Assembly (NCBI RefSeq): GCF_900172355.1
Contig: NZ_FWFZ01000019.1
Location: 1 to 64,000, forward strand
Origin: Roseisalinus antarcticus
GTDB taxonomy: Bacteria > Pseudomonadota > Alphaproteobacteria > Rhodobacterales > Rhodobacteraceae
Length of the DNA stretch: 64,000 bases
Reading direction: 5' to 3'
Shown: positions 1 to 9,268 of the stretch, one piece after another
How positions within the stretch are numbered: the first letter of the stretch is position 1
Layout of the letters: the number at the start of each line of letters is the position of its first letter
The notes under the pieces: generated by a model
The model's database searches: none
The model's input: the letters and a program-made list of their open reading frames with translations, nothing else
Told to the model about the DNA's origin: nothing
Made by a program: the position numbers and the translations under genes

Positions 1-94
1 AACCCTGCATGTGGGCCTGTTTAGTGTAACGACGAGATTAGACAGGGACGTCTACGAGATTTTGCGGCGGCATTGTGAAAATCGAGGCCGTAAA

Positions 95-415
95 ATGGGT
101 TGGCAGGGGTTAGGTCACCGATTCAGGTACCAGCATGGCGGGGATATGTGGACCGGCTCGGGCCCGCGGCAGATCGCGTCGGACCAGGTGTTTTCCGAAG
201 CGTTTCGTGCGCCGCCGTCGGTGATGGTGTCGGTGTCGATGTGGGACATCGCCGCCGGATCGAATGCGCGCGCGGACGTGCGGGCCGAGGAGGTCACGGC
301 GGCCGGGTTCCAGATCATCTTCAGCACTTGGGGCGACACACGGGTGGCGCGGATCCGGGTCGGCTGGATGGCGATCGGCGAGTTGCGGCATCCCGACGAT
401 TGGGACATCGAATGA
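95..415 (+). CDS. H-type lectin domain protein
   Basis: Small protein whose last ~85 residues match the pattern of H-type lectin domains (PF09458): a GGDMWTGSGPR entry, the core FSEAFRAPPSVMVSVSMWD, and a closing RVGWMAIGEL strand. The family forms a beta-sandwich that binds sugars such as N-acetylgalactosamine. Stand-alone bacterial copies have no established role. No signal peptide or membrane segment is visible. The ATG at 95 is chosen because the domain begins soon after it. The frame is open to an ATG at 11, but neither start has a strong ribosome-binding site and the gene lies at the window edge, so the N-terminus is uncertain. Confidence 0.6.
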   Translation: MGWQGLGHRFRYQHGGDMWTGSGPRQIASDQVFSEAFRAPPSVMVSVSMWDIAAGSNARADVRAEEVTAAGFQIIFSTWGDTRVARIRVGWMAIGELRHPDDWDIE

Positions 416-506
416 GGGGTGGTTTGGCAGGCCGGTGCACGGCGCTGTTCGACGCGGCCCTTGATGGGCCGCTCGAAGGCGCCCCGCCCACCGTCCCGCA
501 GGGCAC

Positions 507-815
507 CTAGCCGCAGGTGGCGCGGGCCGTATCCACGAAGTTGTCGTAGTTTACCCACATCCGTTCCGCCGCCGGCCGGTCGTCGATCTTCATCGCCTGG
601 AGGGCTTCGGGATCCTCGAAATAGCTGGCGGCCGCCCGTTGTTCGCGGGCATTGAGGGTGCGCTTTGCCACCTCGTCGATGCAGCCGCAGATCTGCGCAT
701 TGGCCGAGGATCGACCCGCTGCGAGGCAAGCCTGCCCAACCTCGCCGGTCACGCCCCTGCTGCTGCCACAGGACGACAACGTCAGAATCGCCAGAATTAT
801 TACCAAACGATGCAT
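507..815 (-). CDS. small lipoprotein, conserved hypothetical
   Basis: Predicted lipoprotein of 102 residues. Residues 1-16 form a hydrophobic signal peptide ending in the lipobox LTLSSC, so the mature protein should be lipid-anchored at Cys16. The mature part has paired cysteines (QACLAA, QICGCIDEVA, and a C-terminal ATCG), which suggests disulfides, and an aromatic WVNYDNF stretch. Similar small roseobacter proteins have been labelled 'arginine transporter', a name I consider unsupported because there is no transport domain. The start at 815 is preferred over an upstream ATG at 887 because it puts the signal peptide at the N-terminus and has AGAGGCAGG just upstream. Confidence 0.6.
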   Translation of the reverse strand: MHRLVIILAILTLSSCGSSRGVTGEVGQACLAAGRSSANAQICGCIDEVAKRTLNAREQRAAASYFEDPEALQAMKIDDRPAAERMWVNYDNFVDTARATCG

Positions 816-994
816 GGTCCTGCCTCTGGACTGCCTCGATATACGCCGGTCCGCCCCTATTCCGGGTGTCGGACCTGACATGCTCAATTCTTATATCATG
901 CCGCAGACGGCGGCCCGAGGCAATGAAATCCGTTTCCGGCCCGCGAAAGTGTCACACCGCCGTGATACCCTGTCCCTGACGATCGGAGGTGAGC

Positions 995-1912
995 ATGGAC
1001 GACGACATGGAACACGGGGCGGAGGACTGGCTGGGGGCCGAGCTTGCCGACTCCCTTGACGAGACGATGGAGCTGGAACTGGAGGACTCGGTTCTGTCGA
1101 TGAAGATCCGGGAAATCTATCGCAAGAGCCACGGTCCCTCGATCCCGCGGCCTGAGTATTTCCGGTCGCTTTTGCATCTGCAATCGGAGCTGATCAAGCT
1201 GCAGGACTGGGTGGTTCACAGCGGCGAGAAGGTCGTGATCCTCTTTGAGGGGCGGGATTCGGCGGGCAAGGGCGGTGTCATCAAGCGGATCGCCCAGCGG
1301 CTCAACCCGCGGGTGGTGCGGACCGTGGCCCTGCCGGCGCCGTCGGACAGGGAGAAGACGCAATGGTATTTCCAGCGCTACGTGCCGCATCTGCCGGCCG
1401 GCGGGGAAATCGTGCTGTTCGACCGGTCGTGGTACAACCGGGCCGGTGTGGAGCGGGTGATGGGTTTCGCGACCATCGCGCAGGTGGAGCAGTTCTTCCA
1501 GGATGTTCCGGAGTTCGAGCGCATGCTGGTCCGCTCGGGTATCCGGCTTGTGAAATACTGGTTCTCGATCACCGACGAGGAACAGCAGATGCGGTTTCTG
1601 ATGCGCATTCACGACCCGCTCAAGCAATGGAAGCTATCGCCGATGGACCTTCAGTCCCGGGTCCGCTGGGAGCAATACACCAAGGCCAAGGAGGAGATGT
1701 TCGCCAGGACCAACATCCCCGAGGCGCCGTGGTACATCGTGGCTGGCAATGACAAGAAACGGGCGCGGCTGAACTGCATCGACCACCTGTTGACCCTGTT
1801 CCCCTACGCCGAAGTGCCGCACGATGAGATCACCCTGCCGTCGCGGGTCTACAATTCGGATTACGAACGCGCGACGCTCCCACCCGAGCTTTACGTGCCC
1901 GAGAAACACTGA
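995..1912 (+). CDS. ppk2: polyphosphate kinase 2
   Basis: Polyphosphate:nucleotide phosphotransferase of the PPK2 family, 305 residues, a normal single-domain length. It transfers phosphate between polyphosphate and nucleoside diphosphates in the cytoplasm. The Walker A-like GRDSAGKGG is at about residues 86-94 and the lid/Walker B motif DRSWYNR at 143-149, both diagnostic of PPK2. The first ~40 residues are very acidic, common in class I enzymes. A GTG at 989 is in frame, but the GGAGG at 985-989 is spaced correctly only for the ATG at 995. It converges on purD; a short GC hairpin sits in the 22-bp gap. Confidence 0.93.
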   Translation: MDDDMEHGAEDWLGAELADSLDETMELELEDSVLSMKIREIYRKSHGPSIPRPEYFRSLLHLQSELIKLQDWVVHSGEKVVILFEGRDSAGKGGVIKRIAQRLNPRVVRTVALPAPSDREKTQWYFQRYVPHLPAGGEIVLFDRSWYNRAGVERVMGFATIAQVEQFFQDVPEFERMLVRSGIRLVKYWFSITDEEQQMRFLMRIHDPLKQWKLSPMDLQSRVRWEQYTKAKEEMFARTNIPEAPWYIVAGNDKKRARLNCIDHLLTLFPYAEVPHDEITLPSRVYNSDYERATLPPELYVPEKH

Positions 1913-1934
1913 TCCCGCCCCGGCGGGGGCCCGG

Positions 1935-3197
1935 TCAGAGGGCTCGCCAGCCGATGTCGGAGCGAAAGAAGCCGCCGGGCCAGTCGATGGCGCCCGCCAG
2001 GTCATAGGCGCGGTCGCGGGCCTCCTGCAGGGTGGCGCCCCGGCCGGTCACGCTCAGCACCCGGCCGCCGGCGGCCAGGATACGGCCGTCGGCCTCGGCG
2101 GTGCCCGCGTGGAAGGTCATCGCGAAGCTGTCCTCGGGCAGCCGATCCAACCCCTTGATCTCGGAGCCCTTTTCGTAGGATCCCGGATAGCCCTCCGCCG
2201 CCATGACGACCGTGAGGGCATGATCGTCGGCCCAGGCCGGGGCGACCTCGCCCAGGCGGCCCTCGGCGCAGGCCTGGAACAGGTCGAGCGCCTGGCCCCC
2301 CAGCCGCATCATCAGGACCTGCGCCTCGGGGTCGCCGAGGCGGACGTTGTATTCGACCAGCCGGGGCTGGCCGTCCTCGATCATCAGGCCGACATACAGG
2401 ATCCCCCGGAAGGGAGTGCCCTGCCGCGCGAGCACCGCCATGGTCGGGCGGACGATCTCGTCCAGCGCCTTTTGCGCGACGCTGTCCGACAGGACCGGGG
2501 CGGGAGAATAGGCCCCCATGCCGCCGGTGTTGGGACCTTCGTCGCCGTCATGGGCGCGTTTGTGGTCCTGGGCCGTGCCGATCGGCAGGACCTCTTCGCC
2601 GTCCACCAGGCAGAAGAATGACGCCTCTTCCCCGGTCATGAACTCTTCGATCACCACTTCGGCGCCGGCGGCCCCGAACGCGCCGCCGAACATGTCGTCG
2701 AGCGCCGCGTGGGCGTCGTCCTCGCTCATGGCCACGGTGACGCCCTTGCCGGCCGCGAGCCCGTCGGCCTTGATCACGATGGGCGCACCCTGGGCCACGA
2801 CATAGGCATGGGCCGCCGCGGCATCGACAAAACGGGCGTAGGCGGCTGTCGGCGCCGATGCCGCGTCGCAGATCGCCTTGGTGAAGCTCTTGGAGGATTC
2901 CAGCCGCGCCGCCGCGGCGGAGGGGCCGAGGACGACGAGCCCCGCCGCCCGAAGCGTATCCGCGACGCCGGCGGCGAGCGGGGCCTCGGGGCCGACCAGG
3001 ACCAGATCGACGGCGTTTTCGGCGGCAAAGACGGCGATGGCATCGCCTTCCAGGATATCAAGCCCCGGGGTCTCGGCGATCTGGGCGATGCCGGCGTTGC
3101 CGGGGGCCACGATCAGGCGGTCGCATTTCGGGTTCTGCTTCACCGCCCAGGCCATGGCGTGTTCGCGCCCGCCGCTGCCCAGGATAAGGATGTTCAT
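1935..3197 (-). CDS. purD: phosphoribosylamine--glycine ligase
   Basis: GAR synthetase, the second step of de novo purine synthesis: 5-phosphoribosylamine + glycine + ATP to glycinamide ribonucleotide. It has 420 residues, the usual length. The N-terminal GSGGREH (7-13), the ATP-grasp segment [11 protein letters not shown] (143-153), [18 protein letters not shown] (211-228) and the metal/phosphate motif [12 protein letters not shown] (282-293; more often FNVRFGDPE) are all present. The frame extends upstream of 3197, but [10 protein letters not shown] is the canonical start. It is transcribed divergently from xseA across ~70 bp, a common alphaproteobacterial pairing. Confidence 0.96.
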   Translation of the reverse strand: MNILILGSGGREHAMAWAVKQNPKCDRLIVAPGNAGIAQIAETPGLDILEGDAIAVFAAENAVDLVLVGPEAPLAAGVADTLRAAGLVVLGPSAAAARLESSKSFTKAICDAASAPTAAYARFVDAAAAHAYVVAQGAPIVIKADGLAAGKGVTVAMSEDDAHAALDDMFGGAFGAAGAEVVIEEFMTGEEASFFCLVDGEEVLPIGTAQDHKRAHDGDEGPNTGGMGAYSPAPVLSDSVAQKALDEIVRPTMAVLARQGTPFRGILYVGLMIEDGQPRLVEYNVRLGDPEAQVLMMRLGGQALDLFQACAEGRLGEVAPAWADDHALTVVMAAEGYPGSYEKGSEIKGLDRLPEDSFAMTFHAGTAEADGRILAAGGRVLSVTGRGATLQEARDRAYDLAGAIDWPGGFFRSDIGWRAL

Positions 3198-3266
3198 GGG
3201 GTCTCCCCGCTTGGCCTCGATCCTTCGGCGTTCTAGGGTGGCGGTCCATCCAGCACAAGGTGGCCC

Positions 3267-4808
3267 ATGGACCTGATCGACGACCCGACGCCCGGACGCA
3301 ATACCGCCGAATACACGGTCTCCGAGATTGCCGGTGCGGTGAAGCGGACGCTGGAGGACGAGTTCGGCCGGATCCGGGTGCGGGGCGAGGTCGGCCGGGT
3401 GTTCAAGGCCCGGTCCGGTCACCTCTACTACGACGTCAAGGATGATCGGAACGTGCTGGCCTGCACCACCTGGAAAGGCCAGGTCGGCGCGTTGTCGGTG
3501 ATGCCGGAAGAGGGGCTCGAGGTCATCGTCACCGGGCGGCTGTCGGCCTTCGGGGCCCAGTCGAAATACAACCTGAACGTGGACGAGGTGGCCGTTGCCG
3601 GGGTCGGCGCCCTCATGGCCATGTTCGAAAAGCGCAAGAAATTGCTTGAAGCAGAGGGTTTATTCGCGCCCGAGCGCAAGAAAGTGCTGCCATACCTGCC
3701 CGATGTGATCGGGGTCGTGACCTCGCCGTCCGGCGCGGTGATCCGCGACATCCTGCACCGCCTGGCGGATCGGTTCCCGCGCAAGGTTCTGGTCTGGCCG
3801 GTCGCGGTGCAGGGCCAATCCTGCGCGGCCGAGGTCGCCCGGGCGATCGAGGGGTTCAACAGGATGGCGCCTGGCGGGGCGCTGCCGCGGCCTGACCTGC
3901 TGATCGTCGCCCGAGGCGGCGGATCGATCGAGGATCTTTGGGGCTTCAACGAGGAGATCGTGGCCCGGGCCGCGGCCGCGTCGGAGATTCCGCTGATCTC
4001 GGCGGTCGGGCACGAAACCGACACGACCCTGATCGACCATGTCGCCGACCGGCGCGCCCCGACCCCCACGGCAGCGGCGGAGATGGCCGTTCCGGTGCGC
4101 TCCGAGCTGAAGGCCTGGCTGGACGGGCAGGGTGCCCGGCTCAGCCGGCACGTGAGCCAGGCGCTGACCCAGCGTGGCCAGCGCCTGCGGGACCTCGCGC
4201 GGGGGCTGGGCCGGCCCGAGGCGCTGCTGGAGACCGCGCGTCAACGGCTCGACACCCAGGACAGCCGGTTGCCGAGGGCCCTGGGCACCGTGGTCTCGAC
4301 CAGGCGACATCAGCTCGCCGAAGCGGCGGGCGGGCTGCGACCGGCGGCGCTTCGGACTGCCCTGGCGGACAGGCGGCGGGTGCTGGGCCGCGAAACCGCC
4401 CGCCTTGCCCCCGCCCTCGACCGGATCCTGAAGGCCCGCCGCGAGGCGCTGGAGCTGCGGGCGGGACGCATCGGTCTCGCGCCCCTGGAGCGTGACCTGG
4501 CCAGGGACGACCGGCGGCTCACGGAACTGGCCGCACGCTTCGGGCGGGTCGTGCACCAACAGCAGACCGGCCGCCGGGACAGGCTGGGAACGACAATGCG
4601 CCTGCTCGATTCGCTCAGCTACAAGGGAACATTGGCCCGCGGCTACGCGGTCGTGCGCGGCGACGGGGCGGTGGTGACCCGTGCGGTCGAGGCGAAAAAG
4701 GCGGCGGTCCTCGAGATCGAGTTTGTCGACGGGACGGTCACGCGCTCAATCTCCCGCGCCAAGGCGAAACGCTCGGCCCCCCCGCCGGATCAGGGCACGT
4801 TGTTCTGA
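3267..4808 (+). CDS. xseA: exodeoxyribonuclease VII large subunit
   Basis: Large catalytic subunit of exonuclease VII, which degrades single-stranded DNA together with XseB (not in this window). Residues ~15-115 form the OB-fold. The catalytic core carries [12 protein letters not shown] (151-162), [15 protein letters not shown] (216-230), SAVGHETD (245-252) and [12 protein letters not shown] (261-272). A long Arg/Leu-rich helical region follows and the protein ends with the usual [13 protein letters not shown] segment. At 513 residues it is a little longer than the E. coli protein because the helical part is extended. The gene ends just before a large perfect inverted repeat. Confidence 0.95.
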   Translation: MDLIDDPTPGRNTAEYTVSEIAGAVKRTLEDEFGRIRVRGEVGRVFKARSGHLYYDVKDDRNVLACTTWKGQVGALSVMPEEGLEVIVTGRLSAFGAQSKYNLNVDEVAVAGVGALMAMFEKRKKLLEAEGLFAPERKKVLPYLPDVIGVVTSPSGAVIRDILHRLADRFPRKVLVWPVAVQGQSCAAEVARAIEGFNRMAPGGALPRPDLLIVARGGGSIEDLWGFNEEIVARAAAASEIPLISAVGHETDTTLIDHVADRRAPTPTAAAEMAVPVRSELKAWLDGQGARLSRHVSQALTQRGQRLRDLARGLGRPEALLETARQRLDTQDSRLPRALGTVVSTRRHQLAEAAGGLRPAALRTALADRRRVLGRETARLAPALDRILKARREALELRAGRIGLAPLERDLARDDRRLTELAARFGRVVHQQQTGRRDRLGTTMRLLDSLSYKGTLARGYAVVRGDGAVVTRAVEAKKAAVLEIEFVDGTVTRSISRAKAKRSAPPPDQGTLF

Positions 4809-4810
4809 TC

Positions 4811-4852
4811 GGAGCGGTGGCAGAATATTCGCGAATATTCTGGGCGCTCCGA
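4811..4852. terminator. long inverted repeat between convergent genes
   Basis: A 22-bp perfect palindrome, 4822-4843 (core ATATTCGCGAATAT), is nested inside an outer 7-bp inverted repeat, CGGAGCG at 4811-4817 with CGCTCCG at 4846-4852. It lies three bases after the xseA stop and just before the convergent secreted-protein gene, so it may act as a bidirectional terminator. There is no U-tract on either strand. A near-identical palindrome occurs at 13756-13779. Confidence 0.55.
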
Positions 4853-4855
4853 AGC

Positions 4856-5251
4856 TCAGGTCCCAAAATTCTCGCAGATCATTTCCTCGTCGCCCTCGCG
4901 GGCACGGTAGATCGCCGGCCGGTCCGGATCCTCGGTGAAAACGGTGCGAAGCCCGTCGCCGTCCTTGAAGACCTCCCAGCATTGGGGCGCCTCCGGGTCG
5001 ATGTCATAGAGGAAACAGATCGAGTCGTCTTGCGGATACCATTCGCCGAGAGCGCATTGTCCGTCGAGAAAGGACCAAAGGACCCGGCGATCGGCCATGT
5101 AGCGTTCGATCCCGTAGGGTGCGCCGTCCACGAGAAAGGTCAGGGTACGGCCTTGGGTGATGGCGTCGAACGCCTCGGCGTCGAGCGGGGTCTCCGCCTG
5201 GGCCGACAGCGCCGTGCCGGAGATCAACGCGCATGTGACAAGCCACCTCAT
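4856..5251 (-). CDS. secreted hypothetical protein
   Basis: Exported protein of 131 residues, not recognised as a named family. Residues 1-19 are a signal peptide (MRWLVTCALISGTALSAQA, cleavage before ET). The mature part reads like a small beta-rich periplasmic domain: TQGRTLTFLVDGAPYGIE, then DRRVLWSFLDGQCALGEW and SICFLYDID, with three or four cysteines that could form disulfides. The pattern resembles roseobacter proteins annotated only as hypothetical; the '[12 protein letters not shown] ... YGID' region of the small protein after glyQ looks distantly similar. The start at 5251 is chosen to place the signal peptide first. Confidence 0.65.
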   Translation of the reverse strand: MRWLVTCALISGTALSAQAETPLDAEAFDAITQGRTLTFLVDGAPYGIERYMADRRVLWSFLDGQCALGEWYPQDDSICFLYDIDPEAPQCWEVFKDGDGLRTVFTEDPDRPAIYRAREGDEEMICENFGT

Positions 5252-5297
5252 CGCACGACCTTGCATGCGCGGCGCTCCCAAGGCCAGACCTTGCCGG

Positions 5298-6344
5298 TCA
5301 CTCCGCCGCGAGCGGCCCGACCTCGCGCTGGCGCAGGGCTCGCGGGTCCATGACGCGCCGCCAGAGGCGCGGCCAGAGAGCGACGCAGGCCATGACCGGC
5401 AGGCTGCGCGGCAGACGCGGGGCAGCTTCGGTCAGGCGCAGGTTCGGATAGGGCCGGGCGGGATGGGCGTGGTGGTCCGAATGGCGCGGCGCGTTCAACA
5501 TCATGGCGGAGGTGAACCAATGGGGGGCGTTCCAGCTGTGCCGTTCCGCCACGGGTTCGGTCCGCCCGTCGGCCCCCTCCCGGCGCACCAACCCGTAATG
5601 CTGCACGTAGTCCGACAGCAGAAGCTGGCTCTGCGCGAAGCCGGCCAGCGCCAGAAGCGCCACGACCCCGCCCGCCCCGCCCAATAGGCCCGCCAGGCCC
5701 AGCGTCACTGCCGCGCCGCCCAGATAGATCAGGTAGGAATGGCGCCACCAGGCGCGTCCCGCCCTGGCCATCCGCTGGTTTTCCGCCCGGAGTCCCTCGC
5801 GGAATGACCCCCGCCAGGCCCGCCAGGCAAACCGGTAGTACCCCTCGCCGAGCCGCGCGGAGTTCGGGTCCTTCGGCGTGGCGACCCGGACATGGTGCAC
5901 GAGGGGGTGGGCCGAGGCATGGTGGCCGAACAACATTGTGACATAGACCCAGGTTCCCAGCGTGCGGAGCCCGCGCCGGCCCCTGTGGATCAACTCGTGG
6001 GCGTTGGAATTGCCGACCTGGCCCATGAAAAGCCCCGTTCCGACGAACAGCACCGCCTTTTCCCATGGCACCAGCCACGCGCCCGCAAGGGCCGCGACGA
6101 TGAGGGCGAGGACCGCGAAATGACCGCAGGCCAGCGCGATCGACAGCAGATCGGCCCTTGGAAACTCGGCCCCCGCCTCGCCCGCGGGAAGGACCCATGC
6201 CACGGCCTCGTCCAGCACCGCCGCCATGGCCGTGATCCATGCCAGGGCCAGGACCGGCCAGACTCCACCCCAGAGGGCGCCGGCGGCCAGCAACGGCACC
6301 GGTCCCAGCGCCGCGACGGCGAAATATGGCATCGGATTGCGCAT
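5298..6344 (-). CDS. AlkB-like membrane di-iron hydroxylase / fatty acid desaturase family
   Basis: Integral membrane protein of 348 residues with several hydrophobic segments and the eight-histidine pattern of AlkB-type monooxygenases: HELIH (116-120), HHASAHPLVHH (141-151), DYVQHYGL (245-252) and PRHSDHHAHP (286-295). These histidines bind the di-iron centre that hydroxylates alkanes or fatty acyl chains using O2. The spacing and the last motif fit alkane 1-monooxygenase better than acyl-lipid desaturases. It is shorter than classical AlkB (~400 residues), and no rubredoxin gene lies nearby, so the substrate is open. The start could be ATG 6344 or GTG 6353. It is divergent from ftsY. Confidence 0.8.
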   Translation of the reverse strand: MRNPMPYFAVAALGPVPLLAAGALWGGVWPVLALAWITAMAAVLDEAVAWVLPAGEAGAEFPRADLLSIALACGHFAVLALIVAALAGAWLVPWEKAVLFVGTGLFMGQVGNSNAHELIHRGRRGLRTLGTWVYVTMLFGHHASAHPLVHHVRVATPKDPNSARLGEGYYRFAWRAWRGSFREGLRAENQRMARAGRAWWRHSYLIYLGGAAVTLGLAGLLGGAGGVVALLALAGFAQSQLLLSDYVQHYGLVRREGADGRTEPVAERHSWNAPHWFTSAMMLNAPRHSDHHAHPARPYPNLRLTEAAPRLPRSLPVMACVALWPRLWRRVMDPRALRQREVGPLAAE

Positions 6345-6438
6345 GAGCCGCACATAGCACAGCGCGGCGTTCCGGTCTTGGCCCTTCCAAATGGTGCCCC
6401 CGGACGTTACCTGAGGCAAAACGACGCCCGGAGTGACC

Positions 6439-7542
6439 ATGGCCTTCTTCACCAAGCTCAAGGACCGCCTGTTCAAATCCTCTTCCAAGCTGGAGCAGGG
6501 GCTAGATGCGATCGTCGATGAAGGCGCCACCGAAAAGCCGTCTGTGCCAGACCCGGCGCCCGCCGAGACCAGGCCGCCGCCGTCCGCGGCCCCGCCGCCA
6601 TCACCGTCGACCGACAATACCGAAACGTCGAATTCCGAGAATTCCGAGAAGTCCGCAAGCCCCGGTTTCCTCGGTCGCCTGATGGGCGGCGCCGAGGGGA
6701 CGGTCCAGCGGCGCATACTTGACGATGACATGCTCGAAAGCATCGAGGACCTGTTGATCTCGGCCGATATGGGCGTCGACACGGCGAGCCGGGTAACGGC
6801 AAACCTCGCTGAGGGACGCTTTGGCCGCCGCGTTTCCACCCTCGAGATCAAGCAGGCCCTCGCCGCCGAAGTGGCCCGAATCATGGAGCCGGTGGCCAGA
6901 CCCCTGCCGCTTTACCCGACCAAGCCGCAGGTCGTTCTGGTGGTCGGCGTCAACGGCTCCGGCAAGACGACGACCATCGGCAAGCTCGCCTCGCAGTTCC
7001 GCGCGGCGGGCAAGAACGTCGTGATCGCAGCCGGCGACACCTTCCGCGCCGCGGCGGTGGAGCAGCTTCAGGTCTGGGGCGACCGCGCCGGCGTGCCGGT
7101 GCTGACGGCGCCCGAAGGATCCGACCCCGCGTCGCTGGCCTTCGATGCAATGACCCGCGCCCAGGCCGAGGGGGCCGACCTGCTGATGATCGACACTGCG
7201 GGGCGGCTGCAGAACCGCACCGACCTGATGGAGGAACTGGCCAAGATCGTCCGGGTGATCCGAAAGAAGGACCCGGACGCGCCGCACAACACTTTGCTGG
7301 TGCTGGATGCGACCACGGGTCAGAACGCGCTGAGCCAGGTCAAGACCTTCCAGGAACTCGCCGACGTCTCGGGGCTGGTGATGACCAAGCTCGACGGCAC
7401 CGCAAAGGGGGGAGTTCTCGTGGCGCTTGCCGACAAGTTCGGTCTGCCGATCCATGCGATCGGCGTCGGTGAGCAGATCGACGATCTTGCCCCCTTCGAC
7501 CCGGAGGAATTCGCCGCCGCACTGGTCGGGTTCGACGGCTGA
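6439..7542 (+). CDS. ftsY: signal recognition particle receptor FtsY
   Basis: SRP receptor GTPase that docks ribosome-SRP complexes at the inner membrane. It has 367 residues: a basic N-terminal amphipathic helix (AFFTKLKDRLFKS), a short Pro/Ser/Glu-rich linker (~30-75) in place of the long acidic A domain of E. coli, then the NG domain with GVNGSGKTT (170-178), DTFRAAA (200-206), DTAGR (252-256) and TKLDGTAKGG (316-325). An in-frame GTG lies at 6433, but GGAG at 6430-6433 is spaced for the ATG at 6439. Confidence 0.96.
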   Translation: MAFFTKLKDRLFKSSSKLEQGLDAIVDEGATEKPSVPDPAPAETRPPPSAAPPPSPSTDNTETSNSENSEKSASPGFLGRLMGGAEGTVQRRILDDDMLESIEDLLISADMGVDTASRVTANLAEGRFGRRVSTLEIKQALAAEVARIMEPVARPLPLYPTKPQVVLVVGVNGSGKTTTIGKLASQFRAAGKNVVIAAGDTFRAAAVEQLQVWGDRAGVPVLTAPEGSDPASLAFDAMTRAQAEGADLLMIDTAGRLQNRTDLMEELAKIVRVIRKKDPDAPHNTLLVLDATTGQNALSQVKTFQELADVSGLVMTKLDGTAKGGVLVALADKFGLPIHAIGVGEQIDDLAPFDPEEFAAALVGFDG

Positions 7543-7556
7543 TCGTTAACAAATCC

Positions 7557-7586
7557 TTGACGTCGCGGAGATCGTTGCGATACTGA
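7557..7586 (+). promoter_or_regulatory. candidate sigma70-type promoter for the VPLPA-CTERM gene
   Basis: TTGACG at 7557-7562 (5 of 6 matches to the -35 consensus), an 18-bp spacer and TACTGA at 7581-7586 as a weak -10. It lies 30 bp upstream of the GTG start at 7616, in the short gap after ftsY. The -10 is poor, so this is a candidate only. Confidence 0.3.
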
Positions 7587-7615
7587 CAGGTAAGGTATGT
7601 TAGAGGAGTACAAGC

Positions 7616-8302
7616 GTGTCATTTTTTTCAAACCTCAAAACGACGCTCGCGGTCGCTGCAATATCGGTTGGCCTGGCGAGTGCTGCCTCCGCCGTGACCT
7701 TCGATGCCCTGTCGGTCTCTGGCGGAGCGGTTGCAGGCAACCAGGTCTTCGGTGGGTCCCTTGGTGTGGATTTCAGTGTTAACAGCACGATCACAGTGTC
7801 CGCCCTCGGCGCGTTTGACGACGATGCCGACGGGATATCGGGGGCCATCAACGTCTGGCTCGTCGATCTCGGGACCCAGTCGGCGCTTGCGCAAAAGACG
7901 ATTTCCGGTAGCGGCGATCCGCTCTCGGGACAGTTCCGCTACGCATCGCTGTTGTCTCCGCTGATCCTCGGCCCGGGCAGCTACAGCATCATCGCTTCCG
8001 GTTTTTCCGGTGCGGATCAGAACGGCAATGCGAACACGGGCAGCGGATTTCCGATTTTGACGTCGACTGGCGGCGGGCTCATCAGCTTCCTGGACAGCCG
8101 CTATGGGAACGATCCGAATCCGCTGTCTACCTTTCCGAGCTCGACAACTGTCGGAACCTTTTCGTGTAACGGCATCGCTGAAAATTGCTTCGCCGCGGGA
8201 AGTTTTGAATTCGCGGCAATTCCCCTGCCTGCCGGGGCGCTTCTGCTCTTGACCGGGCTTGGCGGCTTTGCGTTGCTGCGCCGCCGCACAGCCGTCGCCT
8301 GA
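7616..8302 (+). CDS. VPLPA-CTERM sorting domain protein
   Basis: Exported protein of 228 residues. A signal peptide (cleavage near ASAASA, residue 26) precedes a glycine/serine-rich, beta-type body with low lysine content. The C-terminus is the tripartite sorting signal IPLPAGALLLLTGLGGFALL followed by RRR, a variant of the PEP-CTERM/VPLPA-CTERM tag processed by exosortase/XrtA-like enzymes in roseobacters. Such proteins are thought to be surface or matrix components; this one has no catalytic domain. GTG start, supported by GAGGAG at 7603-7608. Its base composition is lower in GC than its neighbours, common for this class. Confidence 0.85.
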   Translation: MSFFSNLKTTLAVAAISVGLASAASAVTFDALSVSGGAVAGNQVFGGSLGVDFSVNSTITVSALGAFDDDADGISGAINVWLVDLGTQSALAQKTISGSGDPLSGQFRYASLLSPLILGPGSYSIIASGFSGADQNGNANTGSGFPILTSTGGGLISFLDSRYGNDPNPLSTFPSSTTVGTFSCNGIAENCFAAGSFEFAAIPLPAGALLLLTGLGGFALLRRRTAVA

Positions 8303-8356
8303 CAGGCTGACATCACACCCCCTTGCGCCTGACGCCATTCCGGCGAACAGAGGCGC

Positions 8357-9259
8357 ATGGGGGACTTTCTCGTATCCATTGCCGGAACGCCCGACGGGGC
8401 CCGATTGGCAACGATGCTCGCGCTCATGTCGGCGCTGGCGCATGCCGTTTTCGGGGCGTTGCAGAAGGGGCGCCACGACCCCTGGTTGATGCGCGGGGCG
8501 ATCGACCTCTGGCTGGTGATCTTCTCGGCGCCTGTGGCGCTGTTCGTGGTTCCCTGGCCAACGCCGACCACGGCGCTGTTCCTGGCGGGCGCGTGGGGGC
8601 TGCATTTCATTTACAAACTCACCGTGGCCCTTGCCTACGAGCGGGCGGCCTACACGGTGGTCTACCCGGTGATCCGGGGCACCGGCCCGCTGGTGACGGT
8701 CATCTTTGCCAGCCTGGTGTTCTCGGAGCATTTCACCGCGACCCAATGGGCAGGGGTCGCGTGCCTCTCGGGCGGTATCCTGCTTTTGGCGGTGCGCAAC
8801 CTGACCGAAGAGAGCATCGACCCCCGTGCATTGCGAATCGGGCTGGCCTGGGCGCTGGCGGGCGGCATCATGGTCGCGCTCTACACGACGTTCGACGCGG
8901 CGGGCATCCGGCAATCGCTCAACCCGTTCACCTTCCTGGCCTGGTTCTTCTTCATCACGGCGCTGGATTTCCCGGTCATCGCGGCGCTCCGGATCCGGCG
9001 CGGCGGGGTGCCGGGCGGGTTCGGTTCCTTGCTGCGGCGGGGGGCGGCCGGGGCCCTGATCGCCTGGCTCAGCTTTGGCGGCGTGATGCTGGCGACCCGG
9101 CTCGACAAGGTCGGCGAGGCCGCCGTCCTGCGCGAGACCTCCACCGTCTTCGCGGCTCTGATCGGCTGGTTCATCCTCGGCGAGAAAGTCGGGCCGCGGC
9201 GGCTTTTTCTGATGGCCATGATCGCTCTTGGGGCTGTCATCGTCGAATTGGGAGGTTAA
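8357..9259 (+). CDS. EamA/DMT family transporter
   Basis: Inner-membrane protein of 300 residues with about ten hydrophobic segments in two EamA repeats: residues ~20-148 (ending in ATQWAGVACLSGGILLL) and ~160-298 (ending in AMIALGAVIVELGG). The second repeat carries the usual RETSTVFAALIGWFILGE end. Family members export or exchange small metabolites such as amino acids, but the substrate cannot be told from sequence. It sits 9 bp upstream of the YciB-like gene on the same strand, so the two are probably co-transcribed. Confidence 0.85.
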   Translation: MGDFLVSIAGTPDGARLATMLALMSALAHAVFGALQKGRHDPWLMRGAIDLWLVIFSAPVALFVVPWPTPTTALFLAGAWGLHFIYKLTVALAYERAAYTVVYPVIRGTGPLVTVIFASLVFSEHFTATQWAGVACLSGGILLLAVRNLTEESIDPRALRIGLAWALAGGIMVALYTTFDAAGIRQSLNPFTFLAWFFFITALDFPVIAALRIRRGGVPGGFGSLLRRGAAGALIAWLSFGGVMLATRLDKVGEAAVLRETSTVFAALIGWFILGEKVGPRRLFLMAMIALGAVIVELGG

Positions 9260-9268
9260 GGAGGCGAC

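Noticed and set aside
1935..3422. Longer purD starting at 3422
   Set aside because: The extra N-terminal residues would run antisense into xseA and lack conservation; [10 protein letters not shown] at 3197 is the canonical start.
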